Source: Toxonevra muliebris (lineage: Eukaryota > Arthropoda > Insecta > Diptera > Pallopteridae). Taken from it: a stretch of 64,000 nucleotides of DNA. The stretch lies in NCBI GenBank assembly GCA_963691655.1, contig OY829327.1:88114019-88178018 (forward strand). The letters are read 5' to 3'. Each line of letters starts with the position of its first letter. The stretch's first letter is position 1. The position numbers were made by a program, and so were the translations under genes. Positions 1 to 12,191 of the stretch are shown piece by piece. The notes under the pieces were generated by a model. It did not search any database and was not told where the DNA came from. It saw nothing but the letters and a program-made list of their open reading frames with translations.

Positions 1-103
1 GTGAAACTTTAACTTAACCACAACAACTTTCATAAATCCAATTAAAATTAAACCAAAAGTGAAAACGTTGCGTTTTTTGTTTGATTGAAGAAACCAAACA
101 AGT
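1..103. other. AT-rich intergenic DNA, no gene seen
   Basis: This is AT-rich non-coding DNA that leads into the dispersed repeat at 104-250. No feature is recognised. Confidence 0.5.
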
Positions 104-250
104 ATGACTGTCCTTGGCCATAGTTGTGATAGTTGGTCAAAAAAAAAAAATAAAAAATAAAAAAAATATAACTAAATGAAAAAAATTCCGTTTACTGCTT
201 CGATGCATTTCAACTTTTGATGGAAATGGATAAAAGTTGAAATTAATCTT
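104..250 (+). repeat. Dispersed repeat, copy 1 (inverted partner at 36385-36475)
   Basis: Two blocks match the reverse complement of 36385-36475 in the same order: ACTGTCCTTGGCCA (107-120), then CGATGCATTTCAACTTTTGA (about 201-220) with a further stretch of about 20 bases. The spacing between the blocks differs because this copy holds an A-rich insertion at about 139-180. The partner lies in intron 4 of Dop2R. The repeat has no coding potential and its family is unknown. Confidence 0.6.
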
Positions 251-3200
251 TACGTTATGCTAAAAGTATTTAGACTTTTCTGCTTTGCTTTAAAAATTTC
301 TTTTATAAGGTTTCTGCGAAGCGTAAAAATGGCAACATTTTATACTATTGAAGATTTTTGTATAGCAAAGCTGTAGAAAAACCTAAATTGAAGTGACTTT
401 CATAAATTATTTGATAAATTGTTCAGTAACAAAACGGAGCAAGTAAACGAATGGGAATCAATTGGTTGTAGACTTAATACTGGGTAATGCAATAACGATG
501 ACCATAAAAAAAAAAATACTGGTGAAAGTGGAACGGTTTTTAAATAAAATTCAAAAGAAAAAAATGTTTAGGGGTTTAAACTTAGAAATTTGTTCTCATG
601 AAGCTTTTCCTTTGGTTTGAACTATTTTCCTTTCGATCATCAAGAATGTGTCTCTCTTCCTGTATATATTTGTTTGCATACATTTATGCTATATTTATTT
701 TTACAATTGCCATATTGTGGTTGTCATGTTTTTCCCATGAATCGGTCTTAGTTCAGACATTGAAAAATGTTGGCTTCTTTTTTTCACATCCCACGCCGAC
801 TTGTCGTCGCTTTTGTCATCATCGAATTTTAACTGAAAAATTTAAATTTATTTTGTCAACATTTTGTTACAACTTGTTAACATTGTTAAACACACTCAGC
901 TCAGTCACTCACTCACTCACTTACCAGTGGTTGGCGAATAGTGTTTTTACAAAAACATGGCAACACGTGCTGCCTGTGTGTACCTGAGACATCGCCAACT
1001 CATAAATCATGGCATTTTTGTTGGTATTGTTTTACCAGAGTTTTTATACGAATTTCATTTGCTGTGCCATTGGTGCTAGTGTACAGTTTTCTCTGCTGTT
1101 TTATGTGTGCACACCTGGACGTATGAGTGATTTATGTTTCATCAGTGTCACTCATACATAGTGTGGTGTGGATGTATGTGAAAAAGTACGTAGTACTGCT
1201 GAAATGTTTTAAGACATATACACAAACCTAGTTTAAACTACATGAAAATTATCCAGCAAAAAGAAAAAATACTAAATTCCATTTAATTGCCATATTTTTC
1301 TATAAGTCATAAAAATCTTGTATTTTCGTTGCCGGCCGCCATAGTCAAAGAAAATTGAATAATAAAATTGCATTTTCGCAACAACATTGTGTTAATGGTG
1401 TTGTATATAAAATTGTTCACTTTGCAGTCCGTTAAATCGACACGCTATGGTATTTATGTGTGTGTGCCAGCAGCCCTGCAGCCACATTCAACAAATGGCT
1501 AATGGCTTTACTCCGCCAGCAGACAGGGATACACTCTGGGATGTTCAGTTAAGTGTTGCCATTTCATATTCTTCTTCTTTTTTTTCAACTTCTGCTTTCA
1601 TTGTTATTGCTTCTGTAAGTGGTGGTGGATTTTTGAAATGGTGTTGGTATTGTGACAAAATGATCAAAACACTTGCATACACAAGTCAGGCAGACATGAG
1701 TGTCTAACTTAAGATGTGTAGGTGTGTGTGTGAATTTAGAGCAGATGCAGCTTAAATTTATTTTTACATAGAACAAAATAGTACAAAGTTTTGCTTCAGA
1801 GAGATAAGTCAGGTTCAAGTCTCCCTCTCTTGTAGACTTTTGAATTAATAAAAAAATTCTAAAATGTGAAAATAATGGCTCAGATTATTCCCATATCACA
1901 GCGCAAGTAGACAATTGGCCCATATTCAAATATCCAATAGCCTTCCTTAAATAGTTTTTAAATTTATGGGATCTTTTGCTTGCATGCAAGCAGTTTATAA
2001 TTGGATCCCTTGCTTTATTTTTAATAAATGAAGAAAACAAAAAAAAATTGTTTTTCTCATATACAAAACTCAGCAACTTTTTATTCCTCCAGATATACAT
2101 GCATGTGAAACATCCATTGCTATGTCTCCACAGATTACATACATAACTATAGCAGTGTGTAGCAAAAATACAGTTGACTCAAAATCGTGGATTCATAGCC
2201 AAGGAATCAGAATCAAGGAGTCAGAGTTAGTCAAGGAGTAAGAGTCCATGACTCAGAGTCGTGAAACTAGAATCGTGAACATCTAATCTTATCACAATAC
2301 AAAATTCTAAGAAGAAGTCAAAATTGAGAAGAAATATCAGGAAATCGATGCTTGGGATGCCAAAGGGGGGAAAACACAAGATTTTTAAGTAAAATTTAAA
2401 TTGAGTTTCAACTAATTTCTGTATGTTAAAGCAAAACTGCTGGCCTGTTTTCTTGTACTCAGTATGAATGAATGTCTGTAAAATGTTTTCGCTGAGTGTA
2501 AAAAGTTTACAGGAAGTGAATAACAGATATATTGAATAGCTCGAAAGCACAACGTTGACGACTTGTGTGTGGTGCATCAGCAACTGTATTTCAGTTTGCG
2601 ATTTCCATGCATGCACATACACTCAGCAACAGAAAAAAGTTACGAAGCAACCAGTTCAAGAAATTAACAAGTTCAGTTAAAGGTATAAATAGTTAGAAGC
2701 AGCGATGCTGCGAGTATTTAAATTTTTTCTGTTCAAGAAGCAAACGATTGGCAACGTTTTTCTGTTGTCAACTGTAAGTGTGTATGGTGAATGATTGTGT
2801 ATATGTCACATTCAATTGTTTATTTATATACAAATATGTGCTCATACTGTTGCCTACGGTATTTATAACTGTCAGCAATGTGTCAATATGCTTAACAATA
2901 TAAAGTTTTTATTTAAAGTTCAAATTGCAATGTCAAAAAGAAGAAAATGAGAACTAAAGTTACTTACATTTCTACGTTTTCCTTTTGCATTATTCAACTT
3001 TCTGGGAAAGTTTAAAATTGGAAAATTGTTTTAAGGAGATATTAGTAATTTAATACTAAGTATTTGAAAATAATTCAATATTGCTCAACAACGATCAATG
3101 TACATACGAGCACGTATCTCTATTGATAAAACTTCACTTTGGCCATTATAGTTTAGAAGTTTTTTTAATTTCTTTGCATTTTATGTATGTGAAATAAATA

Positions 3201-4342
3201 TTGGCACAACAATATATAAATTGCGCATGTATAATAGACAACAAACTCAACAAGAACGACAATATGCTTGGAGATGTTAATGCTAACTTACCTATGTGTA
3301 ATTTATGTTTTCCAAAAAAAAATCCAAAAAATAAATGTAACCAACAGCGCATAAATTTATGCAAATCTGCTGTTTATATTTTGCTTTTTGTTTGTATTTA
3401 AAAATATAGAATAAGAATGCCCTGAATCTGTGCATGCGAAAATTTTTATGCATCTACTTGTCTCATTCACTTAAAATACTAATTTCACCAAAAGCAAACA
3501 CAACAACAGATTTCTATATATTTCATTCATATTCATTTATTATAATCTTAAACAATTCAGAATCCACACGCGAATCTACGCTCGAACTTTGGCTACCTTC
3601 TCGCTACCTTCTTTTTATTATAAATAAATATTGAGTGGATGTCGTCGGCAACATTTTAGAGTGTTACATGCCCACATTTTAACATACCCATTATTCATAT
3701 ATAATAAATATTTATGAGTAGGCCTGGTGATGAAAAATATTATTGCCTTCTGTATGTTTTGCATTGTTGGTTATTGCTATGTTAATTTTTCTCCTACTTA
3801 CTACAGTGACAGCACGGTGGCGGCGGCAACAACAAACAGTGGCAGGTGAAAAACAAACTGTGTGTGTTGATGCTATTTGCTGTTTCAACTTTTGGTTGCG
3901 ACTGTCAATGAAAGTTTTATAATGGAAGCCATTATGGCGCCAATACATATTAAAGCATATTAAACAAATACAAACACATATACACGAACACACACATACA
4001 CTGATCTATGTATGCATGAGTAGAACGAATATCCGTAGATTTATTTATTTTTTATTATTTATAAATCATCTCTCTGTGTTTGTGTATGTGGGCATGCATG
4101 ATCTATTTGGGCGGTTACTTAGGAATTTCTCTATGTATGTGTTTTGTGTTTTATGTTTATTTCTTATGTTTATGGAAGTATAAAATATGTACAATCCAAA
4201 GCTTTCTTTCATAGAAAAGCATATTATCTTTTGGATGAATAAAATTCTAAAAATTTAGTTTTTTTGAGTACTTTTATAATGAAAAAATTGACACAATTAT
4301 TCAAGAAACAAGTCATTGCATATTCTTGTTATATTACTTAAT
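251..4342. other. Intergenic AT-rich stretch without recognisable genes
   Basis: Both strands were read. The short open frames here are broken, hydrophobic or low-complexity, and none matches a family I recognise. The region includes ACTC/TCAC-rich short repeats near 900-925 and many TGTATG-type dinucleotide stretches typical of fly intergenic DNA. No TIR pair or target duplication was found. Confidence 0.5.
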
Positions 4343-4362
4343 ACAGTCCAACAAATTAAGAC

Positions 4363-4578
4363 TTTTTGGCTGCTACAGAACAGCCACCCTATAATTCTGA
4401 AAAGGAATGTTGTATAGACCATTTTTGTAAAACAAACTTATGGTCCAGCACGTCTCGGTTTTTGTTTTACTCTGGGTCAAAGTTTTCTTATTTTGGTCGA
4501 AGGGAGCTGAATACTAAGTGCAAAAAGTGTTATAAATTGATGTCTGAGGAAAATCTTATTGGCAAAGTTGTATTATAG
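4363..4578 (+). other. Short Cys-rich open frame of unknown nature
   Basis: A frame without an ATG (the first codon used is TTG) reads about 70 residues to TAG at 4576-4578. It contains paired Cys residues (ECCIDHFC and KCKKCYK). It looks more protein-like than its surroundings, with balanced charged residues and Cys pairs. It has no start codon or splice context that I can defend, so it may be a transposon exon fragment. I do not recognise it. Confidence 0.25.
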
Positions 4579-4762
4579 AATTTTACAAGGGTCATTTTTG
4601 TTGAACATTTTAACCCTTTAGTTCCACTTTTTTGGGATAGTTTGACCCCTTTTTTGATGAAAACCTGAAAAGTCCTTTCAAAAGAGACATTTAAGGATTA
4701 AAATATTCCACAAAAATATTTGCCAGAAAATTTCACTAGGGGTGACCAAAGACATAAACGTC

Positions 4763-5697
4763 TGTAACGAACCGTTTCCCGGTCTTAGGCTGGGATAGTC
4801 TCAGCGGGCTGCAGAGGTTCTTCGCGTTACAAAATTTATATTTTGCAGGGGACCCTCATTTTATTTAGACACACAGGTTTTTATTTTAACAATAATTCAG
4901 GTTTAATTTCACTAATAAATTACACTTAACAATGTTACTTCAATAATTCAATTAATTCAACAAACTGATGAATGCGATGAAATGGCGCTGGCGTAGCGTT
5001 GCTGTAGCTAGACTGTCGTATAACTGGCGAATGCGGTGGAATGGCGCTGGCGTAGCGCTGCTGTGCGTGGGCTGGCGTGTAACTGACGAATGCGAATGAT
5101 CGCGCTGGCGTAGCGCTGCTGTGGCTAGACTGGCATACAATGGACGTTCTATGCGGTGTCTTGCGTCGGTCGTGATACCTTGTCTGTTAGACCAGGTCGG
5201 CTTGTTGTTTCTCCGACGTTCAACGGCAAGCCGCACAAGTCTTTGCAGATTACAAGACTGTCCTCCCAAATTTTGTCCGTCGTGTCAAATTCGAACTTTC
5301 CTCACTAACTCTTGTATTTCCCACACTACTCGTACTTACCAGACGTACGTGTTGCTCCGATGCCAGCTGCCAGCCAAAAAAAAAGATCTTGGCTGCGTTC
5401 GCCTATTTATAGCACACAGCGAGCTATACTGTTATTCCATTGTGCAGATTGTCGCCACTGGAATGTTTGTTTTGTTGCTTCTGCCAATTGTAATTTTGTA
5501 GTATACTCCCACACGTAGTTAGTAGTATACATCTTTTGATGTTGTAGCACATTTGGAGCAGCACATTTGTGACGCGATTGTGCGGTTAGTTTTCTTCTCC
5601 CAGCATATGCTAGGATAGGCTTCTGTATTGTGCAGACATAATTTGTTGCCAAATTTGGCTCGTCACAAGTCATATATTTAACGGTTAACGGTTACTA
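4763..5697 (+). mobile_element. Possible solo LTR or TIR element, GC-rich, with internal tandem repeats
   Basis: The block starts TGTAACGAACCGTT and ends near CGGTTAACGGTTACTA, so its ends are roughly inverted. It is markedly richer in GC than its neighbours and has a TATA-like box (CTATTTATAG) near 5402-5411. It also carries a 60-bp tandem repeat. These fit a long terminal repeat left by recombination, but the 3' end is not a clean CA and I found no target-site duplication. No coding domain is present. Confidence 0.3.
4968..5143 (+). repeat. Three tandem copies of a ~60-bp GC-rich unit
   Basis: About 2.9 units of 59-60 bp share the core GCGCTGGCGTAGCG, CTGCTGT and a GACTGG-type tail. The cores are at about 4984, 5044 and 5102. 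The copies differ by several substitutions, so the duplication is not recent. They lie inside the putative LTR-like block. Confidence 0.75.
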
Positions 5698-6633
5698 AAA
5701 GGAAATAGAAGCCTACCCACATAAATAAAATATACTATAATGTGAGTTCAGCATTGTTATTATTTAAAATAACTGCAACATTAATTTTGACCAACAAGGG
5801 GACGTCCCCAGGTATTCGGCGCCGATTTTTCTGATTTTCATAAATGTTGTAGGGACGAAAATCTAATAGACACGTAGGGTATATTCGGCAATACAGTATT
5901 GCAACATTTGAAGAAACAAAAGCGTTTAAAACGCCAATATTTGTCTGCTGATCACGCATTTAACAGCAAGGGACTGTTGCAGCGATGCTCCTTGGTGACG
6001 CTAATGCTTGATTAGCACCCAGTACATTTTCAACGCTTGTGCAAATGATGCAGTAATGCATAACCGAACATACGCGTATTTTTCTTATCGGCGGAAAAAA
6101 TGTTTCAAGTTGAGTTCCAAATCCCAAAGTAGGGGCTGTAAAAGTAGGGGTTCTAAAAGTAGAAAATTTTAGAAAAAATGTTTGTCAAAAATTTTTCATA
6201 CCAAAAGTTATATGTACAACTTTAGAAAGTGGGATATTGACCTGATATAAAGGCGGTGATAGGGCACTGGCATTTTCTACGTCAATGACTTGGATTAAAT
6301 TGGCAAATCACATACCAAGCGCGTGCTAGTTCTACGTAAATTACAATTTTGATAGACGTAAAAAACTATTTCCTTTTATTCAATTAGATATAGAGGCATT
6401 CTAATTAGATTTTTTTTAAAGAAAAGCCTTCGTAGACTACTGCATACTTTCTAACAACCTAAAATTTAGAAAGCATACAGAACTATTGTGACCCTTGAAA
6501 GATTATAGTGTTTCTACAGACTCTATAATTTTTGAAAAATTATAGTATTTCCGTAAGTCCAATAACTGCAATAAATTTAATTAGTTTAATTTACGCCAAA
6601 AATTGTGTATAATGAATTTAATACAATTGATTG
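5698..6633. other. Intergenic stretch, nothing recognised
   Basis: No coding frame of note was found on either strand. A short direct doublet AGTAGGGG...AAAAGTAGGGG occurs near 6131-6150, and palindromic AT-rich words occur around 6530. No gene, TIR pair or RNA was recognised. Confidence 0.45.
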
Positions 6634-7709
6634 TAGTTAAACTTGCTAATTGCGACACCCCTCGGGACCAAGCAAAAACGGTCCGATTTCGAGGTGGTTT
6701 GATTTTAAAGGTTTTATTTTTTAGTGAAAAAATGGAAGACGAGATATGTGTGCAAGCACATGAATTACAGCACTTATACATGTGACTCAAATAAAGGTAA
6801 ATATTTTTGGTATACGATAAATAGTCAAGAATGGCATCAAATCGAAAAGTGACAGCGTAGAAAAGTTTTTACTCATCTGAACTAATACAAGGAGAAAACA
6901 AGTTTTGAAATCAGATAATATCTTCCGATTCCAAAAGTGTTTCAAATATTACGAAATTTTGAGATTTTCTTGTTAAAAATTTGAAGACTATGTTATCTCT
7001 GGATTTGAATGCTTCTAGCAATCCGTTTGATGGCATAAAATGGGAAATATTTAATGCTTGAGCAATAACATTGTATAACTACAAAATAGTATCCGGTGGT
7101 CAGAAATCCAAAAAAACAATTTTTTTCGGGTCAAGTCAGGTTTCGTGGTTTTTTAGAATTTGATATGATGAGGGATTCATGGATGAAAATTTTTTTTCCT
7201 GTTTTTTTTCACACAATTTTAAGAGTTGTAGATGATATTTACAGATGCGTGTAATTTTTGCTTTGTGTTGTAATATCGTCCCCGAGATTGGAAAATGATT
7301 TTTGAGACCAAGGGTAAACAACACGTAAATGCCAGTGAATCAGTGTCAGTAAATGATGAACACGATTTTATGCGTTGCACAATCTTTAATTTTTCCTTTT
7401 GTTGGCAAAATTCTTTAAACTTGGCTTTTGCTTATTTTAAAGATTTCCGCCCATATCATATAAGGCGGAAAGGTGTTTTCCTTAGAGGAATTAATCACTT
7501 GAATTTTTTTTTCAGTAAAAAAAGATTGCGGTCCGATTAAAAAGATTCTGTAGCACTAAAAATATAATCAAAAGCGTGGTCCATGGCTCGGAAGGTAACT
7601 CGAATATCAAGGAGAATCTCTTCTGAATCCAAAAAAAAAAAAAAAAAATAGTGCGGTTCGATTAGGAGGTGTCCCAATTACAGAGTGTCCCGATTTGCAG
7701 GTTTGACTG
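6634..7709. mobile_element. Degenerate pogo/Tigger-like DNA transposon remnant
   Basis: The right end, read inward, is CAGTCAAACCTGCAAATCGG and is followed by TA at 7710-7711. The left end reads TAGTTAAACTTGCTAATTGC, matching it with about six mismatches over 25 bases including the shared GACAC. Ends beginning CAGTC with a TA target are typical of pogo/Tigger elements. The left flank is TG rather than TA, and the 1.07-kb interior has no intact transposase. A non-autonomous or decayed copy is the best reading. Confidence 0.5.
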
Positions 7710-8174
7710 TATTTTAATATCTGAATTTCAATGGAAAAGATATAGTCTGTGACTACATTCATTTCAGGACAGAGTTAGATTGATCTTGTGTCAATTCGGC
7801 TCATAAAATGTTCTTTTGCTTCAGTTCATGTGCTCGAAGACCACCTAGATTTTCTTAACACCTTACACTATAAAATAACTTAGCACTTTTCGTAGTAATA
7901 CAGAAATGATATGAACCTTATTAAATTAAACATCAGTATCAATTACACACGGTGCGACAGTAAAAAATACCTGGGAAGTGATACTATTTTTCTTGCAGGT
8001 CTAAAACAAGAGTATGTATGTGAAATTTTCCAAACACCTCCAAAATATTGATTTACCGTTAAAAAAAGGGTTTTGCGTACCTTTGCGCACTTATAAGCCT
8101 GTAACTTAGTTGATTATCAACAGATTTCCACTTTCTTACCGGAAAGAAGAAACTTAGGCCTTTTGAATGCTATA

Positions 8175-9462
8175 TAGGGTGACAATTGTAAAGTGACGCA
8201 AGTTTAATACTCTGCAGCAAGCTTTGCCATTTACCGTTACTTTAATTTAAAAAGCAAATTCATTCATCATTGGCTTTGCTTTTAATTTCATTTGAATTTT
8301 TGTTATTACATTTTGAAATTTCCATAAAAATGGACAAGAAAAATATTCGTCGTGAAATTATGAAATTTCATTTGGCAAATTATAGTAGCCGTCAACTTGC
8401 AAAGGCTTTAAATTTGTCAAGTCGTACGGTAGACCGAGCTATTATTCGATATAATGAAACTGGGAGTTTTGGAGATAGAGACCGGGGAAAATTTTCAACA
8501 GTTGCCACTACTGGTTTAACAGAAAAAATTCGTAAACGAATCAAGCGAAATCCAAGGCGCTCAATGACAAAAATCGCTAAGGAAGTGGGAGTAAACCGTG
8601 AAACAGTGCGAATCATTGCAAAATCAAAGCTTAATCTTAAGCCATACAAGCTCCGAAAAGCTCAAGATCTGACACAAAAAAAGAAAGATTTGCGACTGCA
8701 AAGATGCAAGGCGTTGCTACGCTCCTCCGTGTTAAAAAATGTTGAAAATATCTTGTTTACAGATGAAGAAATTTTCACGGTTGAACAACATTTCAATGCG
8801 CAAAATGACCGAATGTGGCTAACACCATCATCGCAACAAAATAGGACTGTTGGCCGAGTTCAAAAGCCAGCTTCCGTTATGGTATGGGCTGGAGTTTCCG
8901 CTAATGCCAGAACCCCTCTAATGTTCGTTGAAGAGGGTGTTAAAATTGACCAGGTTGTTTATCGGAGCATTTTAAATGAACATGTTCTTCCCTGGGCCCA
9001 AGATACATTTGGAAATGACAACTGGACTTTCCAGCAAGATTCTGCACCTTCCCACATAGCAAAATTAACGCAAACATGGATAAAAGACAATTTTTCTGGA
9101 TTCATAACATCTCAAGAATGGCCACCATACTCCCCAGACTTGAATCCAATGGACTACTCTACTTGGAGTATTTTAGAGAGTAAGGCTTGTGCATCTCAAC
9201 ACCACAGTCTGGAGTCGCTGACAACTTAATTAGAGAAAGCCTGGACTGAAATTGATCAGGAAGTCCTGCGGCGACCAGTCCTACGATTTCTGGATCGATT
9301 GAAGGCATGTGTGCAGGCTAAAGGAGGTTATATTGAATGAGGTGGGGTTTAAATGAATGCTTATATATTCAGCAATGTTAACACTTAATCGTACTTAATG
9401 GAAGTACGTCCTTTTGAGAATAACTGCTGAAATGTGTGCGTCACTTTACGATTGTCACCCTG
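8175..9462 (+). mobile_element. Tc1/mariner-superfamily transposon, maT (DD37D) type
   Basis: It is a 1288-bp element with inverted ends TAGGGTGACAATTGTAAAGT (left) and CAGGGTGACAATCGTAAAGT (right, read inward), both flanked by TA. The match extends through GACGCA. It carries a single transposase gene. It sits seven bases beyond the left arm of the long-inverted-repeat element, so it is the younger insertion. A second, broken copy in the opposite orientation lies at 61501-63070. Confidence 0.92.
8330..9340 (+). pseudogene. maT (DD37D) transposase, one in-frame stop
   Basis: This enzyme would cut and join transposon DNA in the nucleus. The ATG at 8330 starts MDKKNIRREIMKFHL. A paired helix-turn-helix region (SSRQLAKALNLSSRTVDRAI, then a second homeo-like block ending VNRETVRIIAKS) comes next. 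The catalytic part has TDEEIF, QQDSAPSH and SPDLNPMDYSTW. Exactly 37 residues separate the second and third catalytic Asp, which defines the DD37D (maT) group rather than DD34E Tc1. A TAA at 9227-9229 interrupts the frame after ...SLESLTT. The same frame then continues LEKAWTEIDQEVLRR... to GGYIE and TGA at 9338-9340. No other break is visible, so this copy is recent or was recently inactivated. Confidence 0.88.
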
Positions 9463-10100
9463 TATATGTTTTTTAAGAAAATTTGAGAAATCTGTGTATA
9501 TTTGTCCAGCAAACACAATTTTTTTTCACTTTTTTTGCCTATTTTCAACTTAGGCGATGATTGTACACATTATTTTATAATTAGGCTATACTACTTATGA
9601 ATTTGCCTAAAAACACGTTTATTAATGAGCAAAACGCAAGTTTGGTTTTAAAAATCGGTAAGTAATTGACTGAGTTATTAAACTTTTTATGAAAACAAAA
9701 TTTTTGGCCATTCAACTAAAAAATGTGTGATTAACCGTAATTTTTTTAAAATCCAGCACCATCAGTTTCTCGTTGAAGTAACATCCATATATTCTGAAAT
9801 CATTTTTTTTTATCTTTTCCTTCGAAGCGCTTTTCAATTGTAGCCATTTCTTGGTGAAAATGTTCGGCTTGTTCATCGCTGAACTGGCCCCGATTATTTG
9901 AGAAAGAGTCCAAATGCGAATGCAGGAAATGATTGCTACAATGGGAAAAAACAACAACATAAGTATATAGAACGGTAGTGGAAGTTTCTTTCAATATCTC
10001 TATTCAGTGAAGATATTTGGAATCAAACCTGTAATTCTGGGTTATGATTTCAAATATTAGTAGCTTATATAGGATATTGAAAGATTAAGAACTATCACTT

Positions 10101-10208
10101 AGATCACTGATGAGGAATTGTGGTGGATTCAGAAACGGCCGTCTGATTTGCCGTCTCTATATACATTGTTGTTGTGATGACTACATTTGTTCATTAACCG
10201 ATTTATAT
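10101..10208 (+). repeat. Repeat shared with 28153-28260
   Basis: About 108 bp from AGATCACTGATGAGGAATTG to the ATTAACC/TTTATAT end matches 28153-28260 with few differences. Here it is interior to the long-inverted-repeat element. At the other site a mariner inserted just before it. Confidence 0.8.
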
Positions 10209-10594
10209 AAAGCTTCAAATAAGAAAATTGATATGAACTTAAGTCATGACTTTGAAAATTAATATCTTGATTTAATTTTCATAGTCTCCTAAAAACTATC
10301 ATGAAAAAAAATTGTGTTTGCAATTCTTAAATAAAATCTTCTTAAATAAAATATATATCGTTCGAAAAGTTTAAGTTTCTTTTTTTCAAAACCGGTAAGA
10401 AACTGGAAATCTGTTGATAATCAACTAAGTTACAGGCTTATAAGTGCGCAAAGGCACGCAAAACCGGTTTTGTAACGGTAAATCAAGATTTTGAGTGTTG
10501 TTGAGAAATTTCAAATACAGACTCAACAAGGCCTACAAGAAAAATAGTATCACTTCCCAAGTATTTCTACTTCACTGAATTTTGTAACACTGTG

Positions 10595-12156
10595 TTCACT
10601 GTTATTCATTAATACGGAACCAGTTTATAAACAAATCAAATTCCTAGCAAATGAAAAGAACTTTTGTTCTTTTCATTTGCTAGCCTAGAAAAAGGTTCGG
10701 TCACCAATTTAATCATTTATGAAAATATTTAACCCAACTAAGCAAGAATGTGCTAATTGCTAATTTATAGTTGACAAACTATAGAAATCTGCTGTCAGCA
10801 GACAATAACAATAGCAATCTGCATTAAAAGCATGCAGCACCTCAAAAAACAACAATAGTAAAGTTCAACTTTTTTATAATAACAATTGACTTTTTTCATT
10901 TTGCTAATAGGCTTGAAAAATGAAAGAGAAACTTTAGCAACAAAACAAAAAGAAGGAAATAAAAAGGACTAACTAACTATGTCTGTGTGATTATTGCCAG
11001 TTGGCAAGCAAAAGAACAGAAACAAACAAACATTCACAAAACTGGAAGTTTTGTTTTTTTACTTACATAAACACTTTTAAGGATAATAACGAAACTAGCA
11101 GCCAGCTATCGCTCTACATAGAACAATAAACTTCTGTAGAAATCTGAAGCAAGTAAAATGTGTTTCTTTATTGTTGTTTATTTATTTATATATTTTTTAT
11201 TTCTTGATAAAGCTAAAAAGACAAATGTATGTTTGTTTCCTTAAAGTAAATTTCAAGTATTTCCCGAAATATGCTCATAGTTCATTGTCCTTTCAAAAAA
11301 CTGCCTTCACTATTTATCAAAACAAGTTGAAAGTTAAAGAAGAACAACGGAAAGTTCGATACAAAAATTTGTAAATTTTATAAAACTGTAAAACAAATTT
11401 ACTTTGCAAATCAAACAATGTCAATGTTAAAGAATTTCATTACAAATAGATTTATCTTCTCACTTGCGCTCGAAGACACAGCAACAATTTCCTTGCCATT
11501 CCTTCCTTTCACTTTCATGCAATTCACTTAATTTGCTTTCCCTTTGTTTTTTATTTTTTTTTTTGCTTGCTGCCATTTTGGTAATTAATGATCTTTGCAT
11601 GCGAGAGTATGTATGATATATTGATGATACATAAGCGCATGGTAAGAACGTTGCCTGCAGATACGAGACATGTCTGTATTGGAGCTATGCAAGTGATGAC
11701 TTGAGTGATTCTTTTACTCCTACGTTTGTACATTTTTTGAAACCTTTTATAGTAATTGTTAAAATCTTATAAAAAATATACATTAAAAGTATTAAAATAA
11801 TTTTAAAATTTTAAAAATACATAAACAGGTATTACGCATGCAACTACTTCCCTTTTCCAAATACAAAGCTTTGTAAACCATATTTACTTGAATTTTTTTA
11901 TTTCATTTTATTTTTGTTATTATCTCATTCTCGTTATCATCGACATCATCATCTGGCAACATTTGTTTTTTTTTTTGTGTGTTTTTTGCTTTGTTTTGTT
12001 TTGTTTTGTTTTCGGTACGCTCAATTTAGTTTCTCAATTGAAATCCTCAAGCGGCATAAACTACCATTAAAATCACTTTAGTTTCGGTTGGATTAGAAAG
12101 TCAAAGACAACAAACAACATACGAATTCAAGTAAACTAAACCTATCAAGAAGATAT

Positions 12157-12191
<35 letters not shown>

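Larger units (their letters stand above)
7948..10594. mobile_element. Long-inverted-repeat transposon split by a maT insertion
   Basis: Two arms of about 220-234 bp (7948-8168 and 10361-10594) are inverted repeats. They share, for example, ACTTAGTTGATTATCAACAG and GGGAAGTGATACTATTTTTC. The outermost bases are CACGGTG on the left and, read inward, CACAGTG on the right. Removing the maT insertion (8175-9462) leaves about 1.36 kb of non-coding element. I could not find a convincing target-site duplication, so the superfamily is open. The interior contains a segment (10101-10208) repeated beside a mariner at 28153-28260. Confidence 0.7.

Noticed and set aside
8270..8329. Extended N-terminus for the maT transposase
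   Set aside because: The extension would start at TTG and adds a hydrophobic stretch unlike the family. The ATG at 8330 gives the usual start.
10651..10682. Perfect hairpin near 10660 as a microRNA precursor
   Set aside because: The stem is short (about 16 bp) with no loop, in AT-rich DNA. It does not have precursor length or mismatched stem structure.
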